Source: Planctomycetota bacterium (GTDB taxonomy: Bacteria > Planctomycetota > JAJSAM01 > JAJVHW01). From it: a stretch of 64,000 bases of DNA. This document shows, piece after piece, positions 36,711-46,307 of the stretch. The first letter of the stretch is position 1, and every line of letters starts with the position of its first letter. The stretch covers positions 1-64,000 of the forward strand of contig JAIOPE010000146.1 of the NCBI GenBank assembly GCA_021414065.1, read 5' to 3'. Below the pieces are notes generated by a model, which was not told the origin of the DNA, searched no databases, and was given only the letters and a program-made list of their open reading frames with translations. Both the position numbers and the translations under genes were made by a program.

Positions 36711-38705
36711 ATGCGCCGTTCGTGGAATCCGATCATCAGCGTCGTCGCGACTCTCGTCGTCGGCGCCGGATGCGCCGTCTTCGGTTTCCTCGTGGGCGTG
36801 ACGGTCGGTGCGGAGCCGGGTCAGCCGGGAGACACCGCCCGCCCCGCCGCTGGCGAAGCTCTCCCGAGTCTCGGCGCAGCGGATCGGTCCCAGCGGACCG
36901 ACGAGCAAACTGCGCGTGCGAACGCCGCTGCGAATTCGACGTCGACCGCCGAACCCGCACGCTCGCGCGGCGCGGCCGGAGGTCCAGCGAAACCGCCGGT
37001 GGATGCGCGTGCGCCGGTCGTCGTGGACACGGCAGCAATCGCCGCGATCCTCGGGAAGCGCGTCGGTGCAGACGTTTCGGCTGAGCGCCTCGCGCAGGCG
37101 GAGAGTCGCGCGCGATCGATCAGGGAGAACTCCCTTCGGACGGCGGACTCGGCCGAGTCCGCGGCCGCGTGGCAGGTCGCCTCGGAGATCGAGAAGGAGC
37201 GTGCGTTCACGGCCGACGCTGCGCGCGGCGGCACGCTCGACATGCTCCGGAAGCTCGATGCGTCACCGGTGCGAGCGTTCGATCTCGTCGGCTCACGATC
37301 ACGGTTCGACGAGCGGTTCGTCCGCCATGCGCAGGGCTCGGTCACAGACGGCTCGGCACCGCTTGTCCCGCCGAACACAGTCCGTCCACCGCTGACGGAC
37401 GGCGCGATCGTCCGGTTCCCCGGCGGGCTCCACACCTGGCGCGCGTCGTCGCTCGGGCGCGACGGCGAGTTCCCGAAGGACGTAGTCTTCGAGGGCGCCG
37501 GGATGGACCTCACGATGGTCCGGCTCGAGGGGTTTCGGCCGAGCGCTGCCGTGGACGTGCTCACGTTCCGCGACCTCACGATCGACTGCGGCGGCAGCGC
37601 TCTGATCGACGCCCGGACCGAGCCGGTCGTGCTCCTCCTCGAGCGCTGCCGCGTGATCGGGTTCGACGGCGACGAGATGCTCTCGGTCGCGAAGGGCGCG
37701 TTCCATGCGATCGACTCTCGGTTCGAAGCCGGCTGGGAGGCGCCGCCGGGCCACGGCACGCTCTTCGACGTGAGCAGCGTCCTCGCGCGATTTGACCGCT
37801 GCACGTTCGCGGGCCCATTCAAGAGCGTGTTCGACGACGAGCGCGGGGCGACCTACGTCTTCGCCGACTGTCGCTTCGAGTCGATGGCGAGGGGATTCGC
37901 CAAGGTCGCCGCGGCGCCGCCTGAGTGCGCCCGGTTCGAGCGCTGCACAGTGACCGAGATCGAGACGGACGACAGTTCACACGCGTTCGACGTGACGAGC
38001 CTGTTCCCGATCCTCTTCGCAGAACCGCCAGCGTCCACCGTCGTCTCCGGCGTCGGCGGCGGCGTCGTGCCGACGGATGTGCTCGCACTGACGGTCGTGT
38101 TCCCGGCAGGGGCGCACAAGCTCGGATTGAGCATCGCGAGGTTCCAAGGCGACCTCGTGATCACGGGCCAGGGCCGCGACACAACGCTGGTCCGGGTCGA
38201 TTCGTCGTTGAACGCGCGCCGGGTGTTCTGGCGCGATGTCGCGATCGACGGCGAGGGATCGGACCCGTGCCCCTCGCGCACGGCGTACATCTCGTTCGAG
38301 CGCTGTCGCTTCGTCGCCTACGACACGGGTTCCGGCGGTTCTACCGCGGTGGACTTCCGGAGCGACGGGGCGGTGCGGCTCGTCGATTGCCGGTTCGACG
38401 CGGGTTACGGCCGATCGCCCACCCACGGTACCGCGCTCTCGGTCTCCCGCGCCCCGACGCGGGCCGATCGTTGCGTCTTCGCGATGCAGGGCGGAGTGGC
38501 CGTCGATGGCAGCTCGAACGTCGTCCTGGCCGACTGCACCATCTCCGGCATCGACGCGACGCGGGCCGCGTGGCTCCGCTCCGAGAAGTCCGGAGTGGTT
38601 CTCCTCCGAACCTCGATCGAAGTCGCCCCGCCGGACGCAACAAGGGGCCTGAAGCCACGGCCGCTCTCGGAGATCAACGCATCGTGGGGCGACGGCCGCC
38701 GCTGA
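36711..38705 (+). CDS. membrane-anchored right-handed beta-helix-like protein
   Basis: N-terminal TM; repeated short motifs (FRDLTIDCGG, LLERCRVIGFDG, FDRCTFAGP, FADCRFESMA, LVDCRFDAGY). Confidence 0.7.
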   Translation: MRRSWNPIISVVATLVVGAGCAVFGFLVGVTVGAEPGQPGDTARPAAGEALPSLGAADRSQRTDEQTARANAAANSTSTAEPARSRGAAGGPAKPPVDARAPVVVDTAAIAAILGKRVGADVSAERLAQAESRARSIRENSLRTADSAESAAAWQVASEIEKERAFTADAARGGTLDMLRKLDASPVRAFDLVGSRSRFDERFVRHAQGSVTDGSAPLVPPNTVRPPLTDGAIVRFPGGLHTWRASSLGRDGEFPKDVVFEGAGMDLTMVRLEGFRPSAAVDVLTFRDLTIDCGGSALIDARTEPVVLLLERCRVIGFDGDEMLSVAKGAFHAIDSRFEAGWEAPPGHGTLFDVSSVLARFDRCTFAGPFKSVFDDERGATYVFADCRFESMARGFAKVAAAPPECARFERCTVTEIETDDSSHAFDVTSLFPILFAEPPASTVVSGVGGGVVPTDVLALTVVFPAGAHKLGLSIARFQGDLVITGQGRDTTLVRVDSSLNARRVFWRDVAIDGEGSDPCPSRTAYISFERCRFVAYDTGSGGSTAVDFRSDGAVRLVDCRFDAGYGRSPTHGTALSVSRAPTRADRCVFAMQGGVAVDGSSNVVLADCTISGIDATRAAWLRSEKSGVVLLRTSIEVAPPDATRGLKPRPLSEINASWGDGRR

Positions 38706-38779
38706 CCGCGGTGGAACGCTACTGGGGTCACGGACGCGCTCCCGTCGCCGACCTAGATTCGACTCGTTCCGCGCGCCGT

Positions 38780-38821
38780 TGATGTCGTTCCGCTGACGTC
38801 GCACCGTTGACGTCGCTCCGT
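38780..38821. repeat. three tandem 14-bp direct repeats upstream of the zinc-ribbon gene
   Basis: TGATGTCGTTCCGC TGACGTCGCACCGT TGACGTCGCTCCGT. Confidence 0.7.
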
Positions 38822-38849
38822 TTCGCGCGCGGCGAAGGAGTCGCGCGGC

Positions 38850-39725
38850 ATGAACGCACCCCGCTGGCAACCGTGTCCCCGCTGCGGCGGGCGCGTCCCC
38901 GTCGAGAGCCGGTTCTGCAATGCGTGCGGCAGCTCAGTCCAGGCGCCGCTGCGCGCCGCGCGGTTCTGCACGGGGTGCGGCGGCGGACTCGCCGCCGACG
39001 CCAAGTTCTGCAACGGTTGCGGCGCGACAGCGGCCGTTGTCGAGACGCCCCACGTCCACTGCACGCAGTGCGGAACCGACATGCCGACGGGGACTCGGTT
39101 CTGCACGAGTTGCGGAGCAGACTGCGCCGCGACGACTGCACAGCCTGCGGCTGTGTGTGTGCCGGTGGTCGTGCCTCAGCCGGTGCCTCAGCCGGTGATT
39201 CCGCCTGTGCCTCAACGGGCGGCAGCGTCCCAACGCGCCCCCGCACCACCACCGCTCGTCCCGATCGCGACGCCTACTCCGCCGCCGCGTCCCAGCGTTC
39301 CCGCGCCGACACCAACACCGGGCCCCGCGAAGTCGCGAGGGTTCGGCCGGATCGCGGCGGCCGCAGCCGTCGTTGTCGTTCTCGGCGCTGCGGGCACCTG
39401 GTTCGCTTTGCGTGACAACGGCACCGGTGCGACGGACCCTCGCGCCGACAGTTCCGACGAGAGTGCCGACGACAACGCGGCCGCGAACCCTCGGGAACCC
39501 GCGGCGACGGAGCGTCCCCGAAGCGCGGGCGGATCGTCGTCGGGCACCACGTCGAGGGCGTCCGGCGGAGGCGCCGCGTCGACCGCCGGTCCGCGGAAGG
39601 CCCCGCCGGGAACGAAGGGAGTCGGCAGCCTGAAGCCAACCGAGCCGCCACTTGTCGTTGTGAAGGACGCAACCACGCTCGAGATCGAGCAACTCATCGA
39701 CGAACTCATGAAGGAGCAGCCATGA
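38850..39725 (+). CDS. multi-zinc-ribbon membrane protein
   Basis: CPRCG-FCNACG, FCTGCG-FCNGCG, CTQCG-FCTSCG; Pro-rich linker; one TM; low-complexity tail. Confidence 0.82.
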   Translation: MNAPRWQPCPRCGGRVPVESRFCNACGSSVQAPLRAARFCTGCGGGLAADAKFCNGCGATAAVVETPHVHCTQCGTDMPTGTRFCTSCGADCAATTAQPAAVCVPVVVPQPVPQPVIPPVPQRAAASQRAPAPPPLVPIATPTPPPRPSVPAPTPTPGPAKSRGFGRIAAAAAVVVVLGAAGTWFALRDNGTGATDPRADSSDESADDNAAANPREPAATERPRSAGGSSSGTTSRASGGGAASTAGPRKAPPGTKGVGSLKPTEPPLVVVKDATTLEIEQLIDELMKEQP

Positions 39726-42700
39726 CGCGCACGCACGGCCGGCTCGCCCGGTTCCTGTCGCTCGCCACGATGGCTACCTTGCTCCTGGCGGCGCCCACCA
39801 CGCGCACCGCGACGCCTCAGGACGACGACGCCGTCGAGATCCGCACGGTGTTCGACATCATGGGCGACTTCGAGAAACAGAAGCTCCTCTGGCGGAAGGA
39901 GTGGATGACCGAAGACGCGGACCGGAAGACCGACGCCGCGGAGATCGCGTTGAAGGTCGCGACCGAGAAGGGACTCGACCGGAAACTCTTGAAGCGCCAG
40001 TTCGACACCGCGTCGAAGGAGCGACGCGCGACCGGCGTGAAGAACCTCGATGTCGGTCGCCACCAACTCACGAAGTGGATCCTGGCCGAAGCGTACAAGG
40101 AGACGAACGCCCGTCTGAAGGCCGATGGTCTGACGCCGCTCGAGCGCACGACAACCGTGAACAGCGGCGGCACCGGCGACTTCACCCGCGACGTGGATGT
40201 GACTGTGTTCGCGGGCGACGAGGTCCGCGAGCGCACGTTCTTCGAGGCGATCCGGGACATCGCGCGGAAGCAGGGGCTCACGGTCGAGACCGGAGCCGAC
40301 GACTCCGTCAAGTCCGGGATCAACATCCCCGAGATCGAAGTCGCGTTCCACCGCGGCAACAACGACCTGCCGGACCCTCGGTACACGACCGACGTGCAGC
40401 GGTTCGCGCTCGACTACCGAAAGGCGATCGAGGGCCAGTCGAGGAACCCCGAAGCGTACTTCGGCTACGGGTTCGAGATGGAGGTGCAGGGCCGCCGGTA
40501 TCTCAGTTTCAAGCCGGGCCAGACGCTCCTCCAGACGTTCGAGATGGAGGGCGGCAAGCTCAAGTACCGGGCGCAGGTCGCATCCTGCAACAAGGAGGTC
40601 CGCGCGGTCATCCGCGGCGCCGTCGGGCAGCGGTACCGCCGCGCGCAGAACTGCGTCCACGCGGTGAACGACTACCTCCAGGCCTACCGGCACGAACTCC
40701 ACACCGGCGGCGACCCGACGAAGGGCGCGCTGAAGTACGCGGGCCGCGCGATCGAGTCGCTCTGCGAGTACCACGGGTTCAAGAACTGGGCGGAGCTCCG
40801 CATCGAGGACCGCGTCCAGCTCCTCGCGCGGATCTTCCCGCCGGGATACCTCGACACCCCCGGCGCCCGCCGCCGCCTCGAGTACATGTCGGAGGGCGTG
40901 GACTACGCCTACGCGGTGTTCCAAGGCAAGTCGGCGCCGAAGTCGTTCGCGGGGAAGCCCATGCGCCCCGAGGGCACGGCCACGCTCGCGCTCCTGTTCC
41001 TCCGCAAGGCGTCGGCGTCGATGGTCGGCGCGGTCGCGCAGGAGATGCTCGACCCGCCGGACCTGAGCGCGCGGTTCCTGGCCGAGGTGAATCAGCACGA
41101 CAGCAAGTGGCAGGAGATGTCTCCGGACGAACGCGAGGCGCACGCGAAGCAGCGCTGCGAGAACTACAAGCAGTGCGTCTCGATCGCGGCGATGGAGAAC
41201 CTGCTCGCCACCGTCGAGCAACTGCATGTCCTCGACCTGCCCGAGTTCGACCCGAAGGGCCAGAAAGCCGGCACGAACGCGATCAAGGAGATGCTGAACG
41301 GCGCGGACCCGAAGCTGAAGCCCATCCTCCAGATCGCGATCGACCACGCGGCGGCGTCGGTCCGCCTGCAGAACGCGAAGACTGCCGACGAACGTGCGCG
41401 CGCGTCCGCCGACCTCGCTGCCGCGCGCACGCGGATGGAAGAGCACACGCGGAAGCCGTCGCCCGGGCGGCAGATCGAGGATGCCGCGGCGGCCGTCGGC
41501 GCGGCCGACTACGTCAAGCGAAAGAAGGCGGGCGGCGCCGTCGCCGGGACCGATCCGCCCGACGAGACGCGCAAGCGGATGCAGAAGTTCGCGGAGGACG
41601 CGCTCTACGAGGACGAAGCGGTCGGCATCCGCGCGGAGATCGGGAAGCTCGGCGTCAAGGGCTACGTGAAGAAGCGGATGGCCGAAGAGGTGTTCCAACT
41701 CGGCAACGTGGTGGACGCGCTCCAGTTGATCGAGATGTACCAGGGCGGCGCGTCCGCGGCGGACTACACCTGGTTCGCGACGACGAACGTCCTCTCGCGC
41801 TGCTACTGGGGCATCGGGTTCGCGATCCAGGCGGTGCAGGTCAAGAACGAGGAGGACCTGAAGGCGCTCGGCAAGAACGTCGTCTTCGACGCGTTCTCTC
41901 GCGTGATCCCCGGCATGGCGCAGGCGAGGATCATCTTCGACATCGAGCGCGGCCTGGTGATGGTCACGTTCGGCCACATGATCAACGTGGTGAACGCGGA
42001 TCTGATCGACGCGCTCTACACCGGCGAGGCCGGCCGCGTGAACGCCGGCACGGCGGGCAAGGTCGCCGGGCAGATCCGCGACACCGGCGTGTGCGTGCTC
42101 GACGGCAAGTGGGTGATCCAGGCGCCCGACAAGAAGGGCGTGCTGCAAGTCGTCGTGGATCAGCCCGCGCTCTATCAGGGTCTGTTCGCCGAGTGGTTCG
42201 GTCCGCAGGTCCGCTTCGACGAGATCAACACTCGTTCGCCGCTCGGTGGCGACAAGGGAACCCTGCTCGCCGCGCACGACCGCCTCGCGAAGGCGATCCT
42301 CGCGATGGGCACCGACAAGGAGTCGTCGTGGTTCGGGAAGCCCACAAACTACGTGGACCCGAACAACGTGAACACGGCGGCCGAGGCATTCGCCGCGGCG
42401 ATCGCGCCCCACTGCCGGAAGAAGACCGACGCCGTGCTCGACGAACTCGCGCCACGTCAGTACTTCTCCAACGGGAAGGACATGATCGCCGAGGGCCTCC
42501 ACCAACGGCTCATGTCCGACGTCGTCGGCGGCATGGTCGCGACGTGGCAGACGCAGCGCGTCGAGCAGATGTTCGCGCGGCGCGAGGTGGACTACGCGGC
42601 GAAGGTCGGCGACATCTCCGCCCTCGGGAAGGCCCTCGCCGACGCCGCCGACGTCGAGATGCCGAAGTTCGACGTGGAACTGATCGGACTCGATCCGAAG

Positions 42701-43615
42701 AAGACGAACTGGGCGCCCGGATCCATGCCGGTCTCGTGCCGTCTCCGCTACGACCGCCCGCTCCCGGCGTCGCTCGGCCACGTGAAGGTGGACGTCGAGA
42801 CGCTGCCGTTCATCGTGGTGACGGAGGCGACGCCGAACGACGTCACGCGCGTGGTGAAACAGCCCGTCATCTTCCGCATGACTGCGAACGACGGAGCGGG
42901 TCCCGTCGTCGGGGAGCGCAGGGTCGAGTTCACGGTGAGCGTGCTGCCGTCGGCCGAGCAGATCATCCGCAAGGCGAACACGTTCAGCTTCCGCGTCGGG
43001 GGCAAGGGCAAGTCCGTACGCGTCGGCGGATGGCAACCCGGCGAGGTGGCGACGACCCCGAGCGTCGAGATCGCTTGGTCCCGGCACGAACCTGCGGCGG
43101 GAGTCCAGTGGTCCGGGAACGCGTTCACGGTGGACGTGAAGTCCTCGAAGGGCTCCGGAACGCCGGATTCGCCGCTGATCACGCGCAGCGTGAAGGCCAA
43201 GGGCACCTACGACCCCGTGATGGGCATCGTCTCGTTCGAGGCCGATTCCGTGGACTCGGAGAGTACTGCCGAGGAGGACTACCGGAACTCCAAGGTCGAG
43301 ACGAAGCACCTCTCCGCCGTGGACGTGCCCGTGGACCAGGTCTGGGGCGCGTCGATGATCCCCATCGGCGCCGACGAGAACTGGGACCCGTACGTGAACG
43401 GCTACACGCGGACGCACGACTCCCGCGCGGTGAAGCGCCACCGGATCGTCGGGACCTGGCACACCATCACGCGCGGCTGGTCGAAGTCGTCCGGCGAGAA
43501 CGTGAGTGAGTCCACCGACACGATCCTCGGCCCCACGGGCGACACGTCCCAGCCCGCATCAGCGTCGTTCACCTTCGGAACGCCGCGCCGCACCTTCCCG
43601 GCGGGAGCGAAGTGA
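39722..43615 (+). CDS. very large secreted hypothetical protein; N-terminal domain shared with 26022-30011
   Basis: 1297 aa; signal peptide; ATGA overlap with upstream zinc-ribbon gene; NSGGTGDFTRDVDVTV...NPEAY...C-x3-V-x7-V...RAQN. Confidence 0.82.
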   Translation: MTRTHGRLARFLSLATMATLLLAAPTTRTATPQDDDAVEIRTVFDIMGDFEKQKLLWRKEWMTEDADRKTDAAEIALKVATEKGLDRKLLKRQFDTASKERRATGVKNLDVGRHQLTKWILAEAYKETNARLKADGLTPLERTTTVNSGGTGDFTRDVDVTVFAGDEVRERTFFEAIRDIARKQGLTVETGADDSVKSGINIPEIEVAFHRGNNDLPDPRYTTDVQRFALDYRKAIEGQSRNPEAYFGYGFEMEVQGRRYLSFKPGQTLLQTFEMEGGKLKYRAQVASCNKEVRAVIRGAVGQRYRRAQNCVHAVNDYLQAYRHELHTGGDPTKGALKYAGRAIESLCEYHGFKNWAELRIEDRVQLLARIFPPGYLDTPGARRRLEYMSEGVDYAYAVFQGKSAPKSFAGKPMRPEGTATLALLFLRKASASMVGAVAQEMLDPPDLSARFLAEVNQHDSKWQEMSPDEREAHAKQRCENYKQCVSIAAMENLLATVEQLHVLDLPEFDPKGQKAGTNAIKEMLNGADPKLKPILQIAIDHAAASVRLQNAKTADERARASADLAAARTRMEEHTRKPSPGRQIEDAAAAVGAADYVKRKKAGGAVAGTDPPDETRKRMQKFAEDALYEDEAVGIRAEIGKLGVKGYVKKRMAEEVFQLGNVVDALQLIEMYQGGASAADYTWFATTNVLSRCYWGIGFAIQAVQVKNEEDLKALGKNVVFDAFSRVIPGMAQARIIFDIERGLVMVTFGHMINVVNADLIDALYTGEAGRVNAGTAGKVAGQIRDTGVCVLDGKWVIQAPDKKGVLQVVVDQPALYQGLFAEWFGPQVRFDEINTRSPLGGDKGTLLAAHDRLAKAILAMGTDKESSWFGKPTNYVDPNNVNTAAEAFAAAIAPHCRKKTDAVLDELAPRQYFSNGKDMIAEGLHQRLMSDVVGGMVATWQTQRVEQMFARREVDYAAKVGDISALGKALADAADVEMPKFDVELIGLDPKKTNWAPGSMPVSCRLRYDRPLPASLGHVKVDVETLPFIVVTEATPNDVTRVVKQPVIFRMTANDGAGPVVGERRVEFTVSVLPSAEQIIRKANTFSFRVGGKGKSVRVGGWQPGEVATTPSVEIAWSRHEPAAGVQWSGNAFTVDVKSSKGSGTPDSPLITRSVKAKGTYDPVMGIVSFEADSVDSESTAEEDYRNSKVETKHLSAVDVPVDQVWGASMIPIGADENWDPYVNGYTRTHDSRAVKRHRIVGTWHTITRGWSKSSGENVSESTDTILGPTGDTSQPASASFTFGTPRRTFPAGAK

Positions 43616-43732
43616 CGGGACGGGCGCGCCCGCGCCGCCGCGGCAGGTTCCACGGAACCCGGGCGCGGTCCCACCCGTCTCACTCCGGCCGAACGATCTC
43701 GGCGCAGACCTGACCCTCACGGAGGCGACTCG

Positions 43733-44590
43733 ATGCGGAACATCCTCGGACTGACGGTGGTTGCGGTGGCAGTGCTCGGCGCGTGGGCCCTCGCGGGCGA
43801 CGACAAGAAGCCCGGCGCGGGTCACGAAGGCCACGGCGGCGCCGCCGCCGGCCCCGCAGCGGAAGCGGGCGGCGATCCCTGGGCCACCCACCGCGGCAAC
43901 GTGCCGTTCATCCTCGGGTTCGAGAAGGGCATGGCTGCGGTCAAGGACACCGGCAAGCCGCCGATGCTCTTCATCACGACGACGTGGTGCGGGTACTGCA
44001 AGAAGCTCGCGGGCGAGTCGTTCACCGACGACGCCGTCGTGAAGATCCTCGCGAAGTTCACCCCGGTGATCGTGGACGGCGACGTCGAGAAGGACATCTG
44101 CACGAAGTACAAGGCCAACGGCTTCCCGAAGGTCGTGTTCTGCGACGTCAAGGGCGAAGCGGTCAGCGCCGTGGATGGCTACGTCCCGAAGGCCGAGTTC
44201 CAGGCGAAAGCCGAGGACGCGGCGAAGTCGATCAAGTCCGGCAAGCCTTCGAAGGAGTACCAGGCTCTCGTGGACGCGAAGGCCGACCTCGACAAGGCGC
44301 TCGGCTCCGCGAAGTCGAACGTGAAGGCCGCCCTGCAGGCCATCACGAAGATCGAGAAACTCGGCCGGCCGGGCGAGATCGCCGACGCCGCGAAGGTCGC
44401 GAAGGACAAGCTCCTCGCAGCCGGCCAGGCGAAGCTCGACGAGGCCCGCAAGTCGTTCGAGGCAGGCGAGAAGGACGCCGCACGCAAGGCCGCAACGTCC
44501 CTCGCGTCGGAGTACGCGGGCACCGACCTCGCCGACGCCGCGAAGAAGCTCGTGGCCGAAATCGGCCCGGCAGCGCCCCCGGCGAAGTAG
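43733..44590 (+). CDS. secreted thioredoxin-fold protein
   Basis: Signal peptide; LFITTTWCGYCKKLAGESFTD active site; long helical C-terminus. Confidence 0.85.
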   Translation: MRNILGLTVVAVAVLGAWALAGDDKKPGAGHEGHGGAAAGPAAEAGGDPWATHRGNVPFILGFEKGMAAVKDTGKPPMLFITTTWCGYCKKLAGESFTDDAVVKILAKFTPVIVDGDVEKDICTKYKANGFPKVVFCDVKGEAVSAVDGYVPKAEFQAKAEDAAKSIKSGKPSKEYQALVDAKADLDKALGSAKSNVKAALQAITKIEKLGRPGEIADAAKVAKDKLLAAGQAKLDEARKSFEAGEKDAARKAATSLASEYAGTDLADAAKKLVAEIGPAAPPAK

Positions 44591-44608
44591 CCGCAGGACC
44601 GACGACGG

Positions 44609-44638
44609 ACGGCCGTCTCCGCACGCGGAGGCGGCCGT
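44609..44638 (+). terminator. probable terminator after the thioredoxin-like gene
   Basis: Inverted repeat ACGGCCGTCTCCGC...GCGGAGGCGGCCGT followed by TT. Confidence 0.6.
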
Positions 44639-44658
44639 TTCGATTCCCGGGGCCGCGC

Positions 44659-44782
44659 GGGGACGGTCCCCAAAAACTCACAAACTTGGCCGCCGTGCCG
44701 GCCGACGGACGGCTTCGCGCGAGCGATTCGGCTCCGGCGGCGCCGGGACTCGCGGGTTTGTGGGTTTTTGGGGACCGTCCCC
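44659..44782. mobile_element. MITE/REP-like non-autonomous element
   Basis: 27-bp inverted termini GGGGACGGTCCCCAAAAACTCACAAAC / GTTTGTGGGTTTTTGGGGACCGTCCCC with one mismatch; 124 bp, no ORF. Confidence 0.75.
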
Positions 44783-44923
44783 GAGATCCACGCGGAGACC
44801 CTCGGTGCGAACGGCGTCGCCGACTCCCCTGTCCACCGCTGCGGTACTGCGATGCACGCCGCGCGCGGCTGGACCGTTCTCGTGGCAGGCCGCATTTGCG
44901 CCGAATCGCCAGGCTTGACTTGG

Positions 44924-44989
44924 GACGATATGACGAGATCACACGGACGGGATGACGAGATAACGTGGACGGGATGACGAGAAGTGCGA
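44924..44989. repeat. three imperfect 22-bp tandem repeats
   Basis: GACGATATGACGAGATCACACG / GACGGGATGACGAGATAACGTG / GACGGGATGACGAGAAGTGCGA. Confidence 0.65.
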
Positions 44990-46272
44990 CGCGACGGGAC
45001 GACGTGGCGTACCCTGGCGGCGTGACGGAGTCACTCACTCGACATGCCCAGGCGGTCGTCGTCGAAGCGCTCGCCGACGCCCGTGTCGTACTCGTACACG
45101 GCCCACGGCAGTGCGGGAAGACGACGTTGGTCCAGGCGGTCGCGGCGTCGCGACGCGGGCGCTACCTGTCGCTCGACAGTCAGGACCTGCGGGACTCCGC
45201 GCTCCGGGATCCGGACGGGTTCGTCGAAGGGACCGGACTGGTCGTGATCGACGAGTTCCAGCGCGGCGGCGACGCGCTGTTGCTCGCCATCAAGCGCGCG
45301 GTCGATGTCGCGGGGCCGCGGCGGCGGCGTTTTCTGCTGGCCGGCTCGACGCGCTTCCTCACCGTTCCGACCCTGTCCGAGTCACTTGCCGGACGGATCG
45401 ACATCATCGACCTGTGGCCGCTGTCGCAGGGTGAACTCCTCGGCCGTCGGGAGGACTTCCCAGCGGTTCTGTTCGGCGGGCCGGAGCGGCTCAGAAGTCT
45501 CGAACCGACGCCGCTCGGCCGCGAGTCGTACTTCGACCTCGCCTGCCGGGGCGGGTTCCCTGAGGCCGTACGACGCAAGCCCCGATCGAGAGAGCGCTGG
45601 TTTGACGGCTACGCACGCACGCTGCTCGGGCGCGACCTCCTGGAAATCGCCCGCGTCGGGCGGACAGACGACGTCTCTCGGCTCCTCCGATTGCTCGCAA
45701 CTCGGACCGCCGCTGAAGTGGACGTCACTGCCATCGCCCGCGAGCTCGGCATTCCGCGCACGACGCTGGACGGGTACCTCCCCCTGCTCGAGTCGTTGTT
45801 CCTGCTCCACCGCGTGCCTGCATGGTCCTCGAACCTCACGGCGAAGATCGTGCGGCGCCCGAAGCTCCACTTCACCGACACCGGCCTCGCCGCTTCGCTG
45901 GTCGGCGTCACGCCGAAGTCGCTCACCGATCCGACCGCGCCGATGGCGGGCCCTTTGCTGGAGACGTTCGTCGTCGGCGAGATCTCGCGTCAGCTCGGGT
46001 GGAGTGCGGTGTCGGCGACCGTCCATCACTTCCGCGACCGTTCGGGACCAGAGGTGGACCTAGTGCTCGAGTCCCGCGACGGTCGCATCGCCGCGATCGA
46101 GGTGAAGGCCGCGCGGTCGGTGTCCGCCCGCGACTTCAGCGGGCTGACGCTCCTCCGCGACCGGCTCGGTGCGCGATTCGTGCAAGGGGTCGTCCTTCAC
46201 GCGGGCGAGGCGGTACTCGCGTTCGGCGACCGGCTGTCTGCAGCGCCCGTATCCGCCGTGTGGGCGACCTGA
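44965..46272 (+). CDS. AAA ATPase with DUF4143-type C-terminal domain
   Basis: Walker A VHGPRQCGKTT, Walker B LVVIDEFQ, GPLLETFVVGEISRQ, DLVLESRDGRIAAIEVKAA; true start may be GTG at 45022. Confidence 0.88.
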   Translation: MDGMTRSATRRDDVAYPGGVTESLTRHAQAVVVEALADARVVLVHGPRQCGKTTLVQAVAASRRGRYLSLDSQDLRDSALRDPDGFVEGTGLVVIDEFQRGGDALLLAIKRAVDVAGPRRRRFLLAGSTRFLTVPTLSESLAGRIDIIDLWPLSQGELLGRREDFPAVLFGGPERLRSLEPTPLGRESYFDLACRGGFPEAVRRKPRSRERWFDGYARTLLGRDLLEIARVGRTDDVSRLLRLLATRTAAEVDVTAIARELGIPRTTLDGYLPLLESLFLLHRVPAWSSNLTAKIVRRPKLHFTDTGLAASLVGVTPKSLTDPTAPMAGPLLETFVVGEISRQLGWSAVSATVHHFRDRSGPEVDLVLESRDGRIAAIEVKAARSVSARDFSGLTLLRDRLGARFVQGVVLHAGEAVLAFGDRLSAAPVSAVWAT

Positions 46273-46307
46273 CGGCGGAGGCCAGCCCCGGCGCCCCCGC
46301 CCCCGCG

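Noticed and set aside
39212-43462. 1416 aa minus-strand ORF
   Set aside because: Antisense of the giant secreted protein; the plus strand has a signal peptide and is coupled to the zinc-ribbon gene.
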